From Baffinella frigidus (taxonomy: Eukaryota > Cryptophyceae > Cryptomonadales > Baffinellaceae): 12,931 nt of DNA. Position numbers and translations under genes: made by a program. Position 1 is the first letter of the stretch, and every line of letters begins with the position of its first letter. The notes under the pieces were generated by a model that was not told the origin of the DNA, did no database searches, and saw only the letters and a program-made list of their open reading frames with translations. Positions 12,145-12,931 of this stretch are shown piece by piece. The DNA lies in contig MU646426.1 in assembly GCA_026770585.1 (NCBI GenBank), positions 378,334-391,264 on the forward strand. The letters run 5' to 3'.

Positions 12145-12271
12145 TACAGGGGTTTCTCGCTCCTACGAAACCGCCCCCCCCCCCTAAGACCACAATAGGA
12201 CCCTAGCTAGGCATAGTCCTACTGTAGGGTCCTAGGGGGTGGTGGTTTCTTATGAGCGAGGTACCCCTGTA
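12145..12271. mobile_element. Family C hairpin, copy C4
   Basis: TACAGGGGTTTCTCGCTCCT to GAGCGAGGTACCCCTGTA, inserted within the tail-echo unit right after CGACGTCT, where other units continue GACGTTGG. Confidence 0.83.
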
Positions 12272-12569
12272 GCGCATCTCTGCGCGCGCGTGAAGTCTTT
12301 CTGTGAAGTCTGCGAGCGAGAGAGAGTGTGCTTCTGGAAAGCGACACGCTGGCCTGATGCGGGCGCCCATGCACCTCTCGCGTCCCCTGGTGAAGCTTGA
12401 CGCTGTCGTGCCTTCATGTTTGTGTCAATAAAGAGTTCTTCTCGCTGGCGCCCCCGTCCTCAAGTGTAGATGGTACGTGGGGCACGTGTGTTCCAGAGCG
12501 CTCCAGCGCGCTCTGACTGCTCTACATATGTGGTCCCTAGGGGTGGGGGGCTGCTCCTTACATCCCATG
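12272..12569 (+). other. Region with AATAAA and a small hairpin
   Basis: Array-type sequence (CTTTCTGTGAAGTCTGCGAG) ends near 12350. AATAAA lies at 12427-12432. CAGAGCGC (12494-12501) is mirrored by GCGCTCTG (12508-12515). No ORF of note. Confidence 0.5.
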
Positions 12570-12670
12570 TATCCCTTAAGTGACGGACAGGCGAATATTC
12601 GCCCTAACTCGCCCTAGGCAGGTCCTAGGGCCCTACCGTAGGTCGTATGAGCTTACTCGCCACTGAGAGG
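12570..12670. mobile_element. Family D element, copy D3
   Basis: TATCCCTTAAGTGACGG start, core GGTCCTAGGGCCCTACCGTA, diverged right end CTCGCCACTGAGAGG. More decayed than D2 and D4. Confidence 0.7.
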
Positions 12671-12770
12671 TACCCGTGTACGTGTAGGCCTTGCCTGCGG
12701 CAGTCTTCTTGTAGGGGCCGTCTGAGAAACTGACGCGTGTATTCACGCAACGTGCCCACCCTCTACAATG

Positions 12771-12872
12771 ATCCCTTAAGTGGCCAGTAGGCGCATACGC
12801 CCTACAGTAGGGCCCTCGGACCTGTCTAGGACCTCAAAGGGTCTTTTTGGACCTCCTGGCCACTTAAGGGAC
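12771..12872. mobile_element. Family D element, copy D4
   Basis: ATCCCTTAAGTGGCCAGTAG to GGCCACTTAAGGGAC, with CCCTACAGTAGGGCCCT inside. Well preserved. The window then ends in a run of C at about 12916-12931. Confidence 0.85.
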
Positions 12873-12931
12873 CACCTCCCAACGACGCCCTGTGAAGTTA
12901 TGCCCGACTCCTCAACCCCCCCCCCCCCCCC

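Noticed and set aside
12916-12931. Biological meaning of the terminal C run
   Set aside because: It coincides with the window end and may be a sequencing or assembly edge; nothing further can be inferred.

Overview
This window looks like nuclear DNA of a microbial eukaryote, most likely an alga. It holds a gene split by nine GT-AG introns, arrays of plant-type (CCCTAAA)n telomere-like repeats inside introns, a high-GC coding style and dense short hairpin elements. I cannot name the species. No rRNA, tRNA, CRISPR array or prokaryotic operon was seen.

Layout. Bases 1-73 are degenerate TTTAGGG/TTTGGGG repeats. A 263-residue unrecognised protein lies on the minus strand at 118-909. A 1.1 kb divergent intergenic region follows (910-2049), with tetranucleotide repeats, a palindrome and a 22-bp direct repeat. 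From 2050 to 10747 on the plus strand I reconstruct one gene of ten exons. They join in frame into a 320-residue tRNA-dihydrouridine synthase of the Dus4/DUS4L type, with all expected FMN and catalytic motifs and close to the family's usual length. Exons total 963 bases spread over 8.7 kb.

The introns are the most interesting part. Most contain 'echoes': partial copies of the neighbouring exon next to the real one, some with usable splice sites. One exon 6 copy (7164-7232) is a 69-nt cassette whose phases fit between exons 6 and 7. By hand count, 18 of 21 differences in six gap-free echoes are synonymous, so they are not simply decayed copies. The introns and the 3' flank are also packed with hairpin (MITE-like) elements in at least four families, called A-D here. 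These share CCTAGG and CCTACGGTAGG-type cores. Intron 2 begins and ends with the same family B terminus in inverted orientation, as expected of an introner-like element that became an intron.

Downstream of the stop, 10748-12350 is a degenerate array of terminal-exon tail copies, many still ending in a stop codon, with family C and D elements inserted. The rest, to 12931, holds two more family D elements, an AATAAA signal and a terminal C run. The protein-level story is one housekeeping tRNA-modification gene plus one orphan. The notable biology is how the introns seem to have been built.
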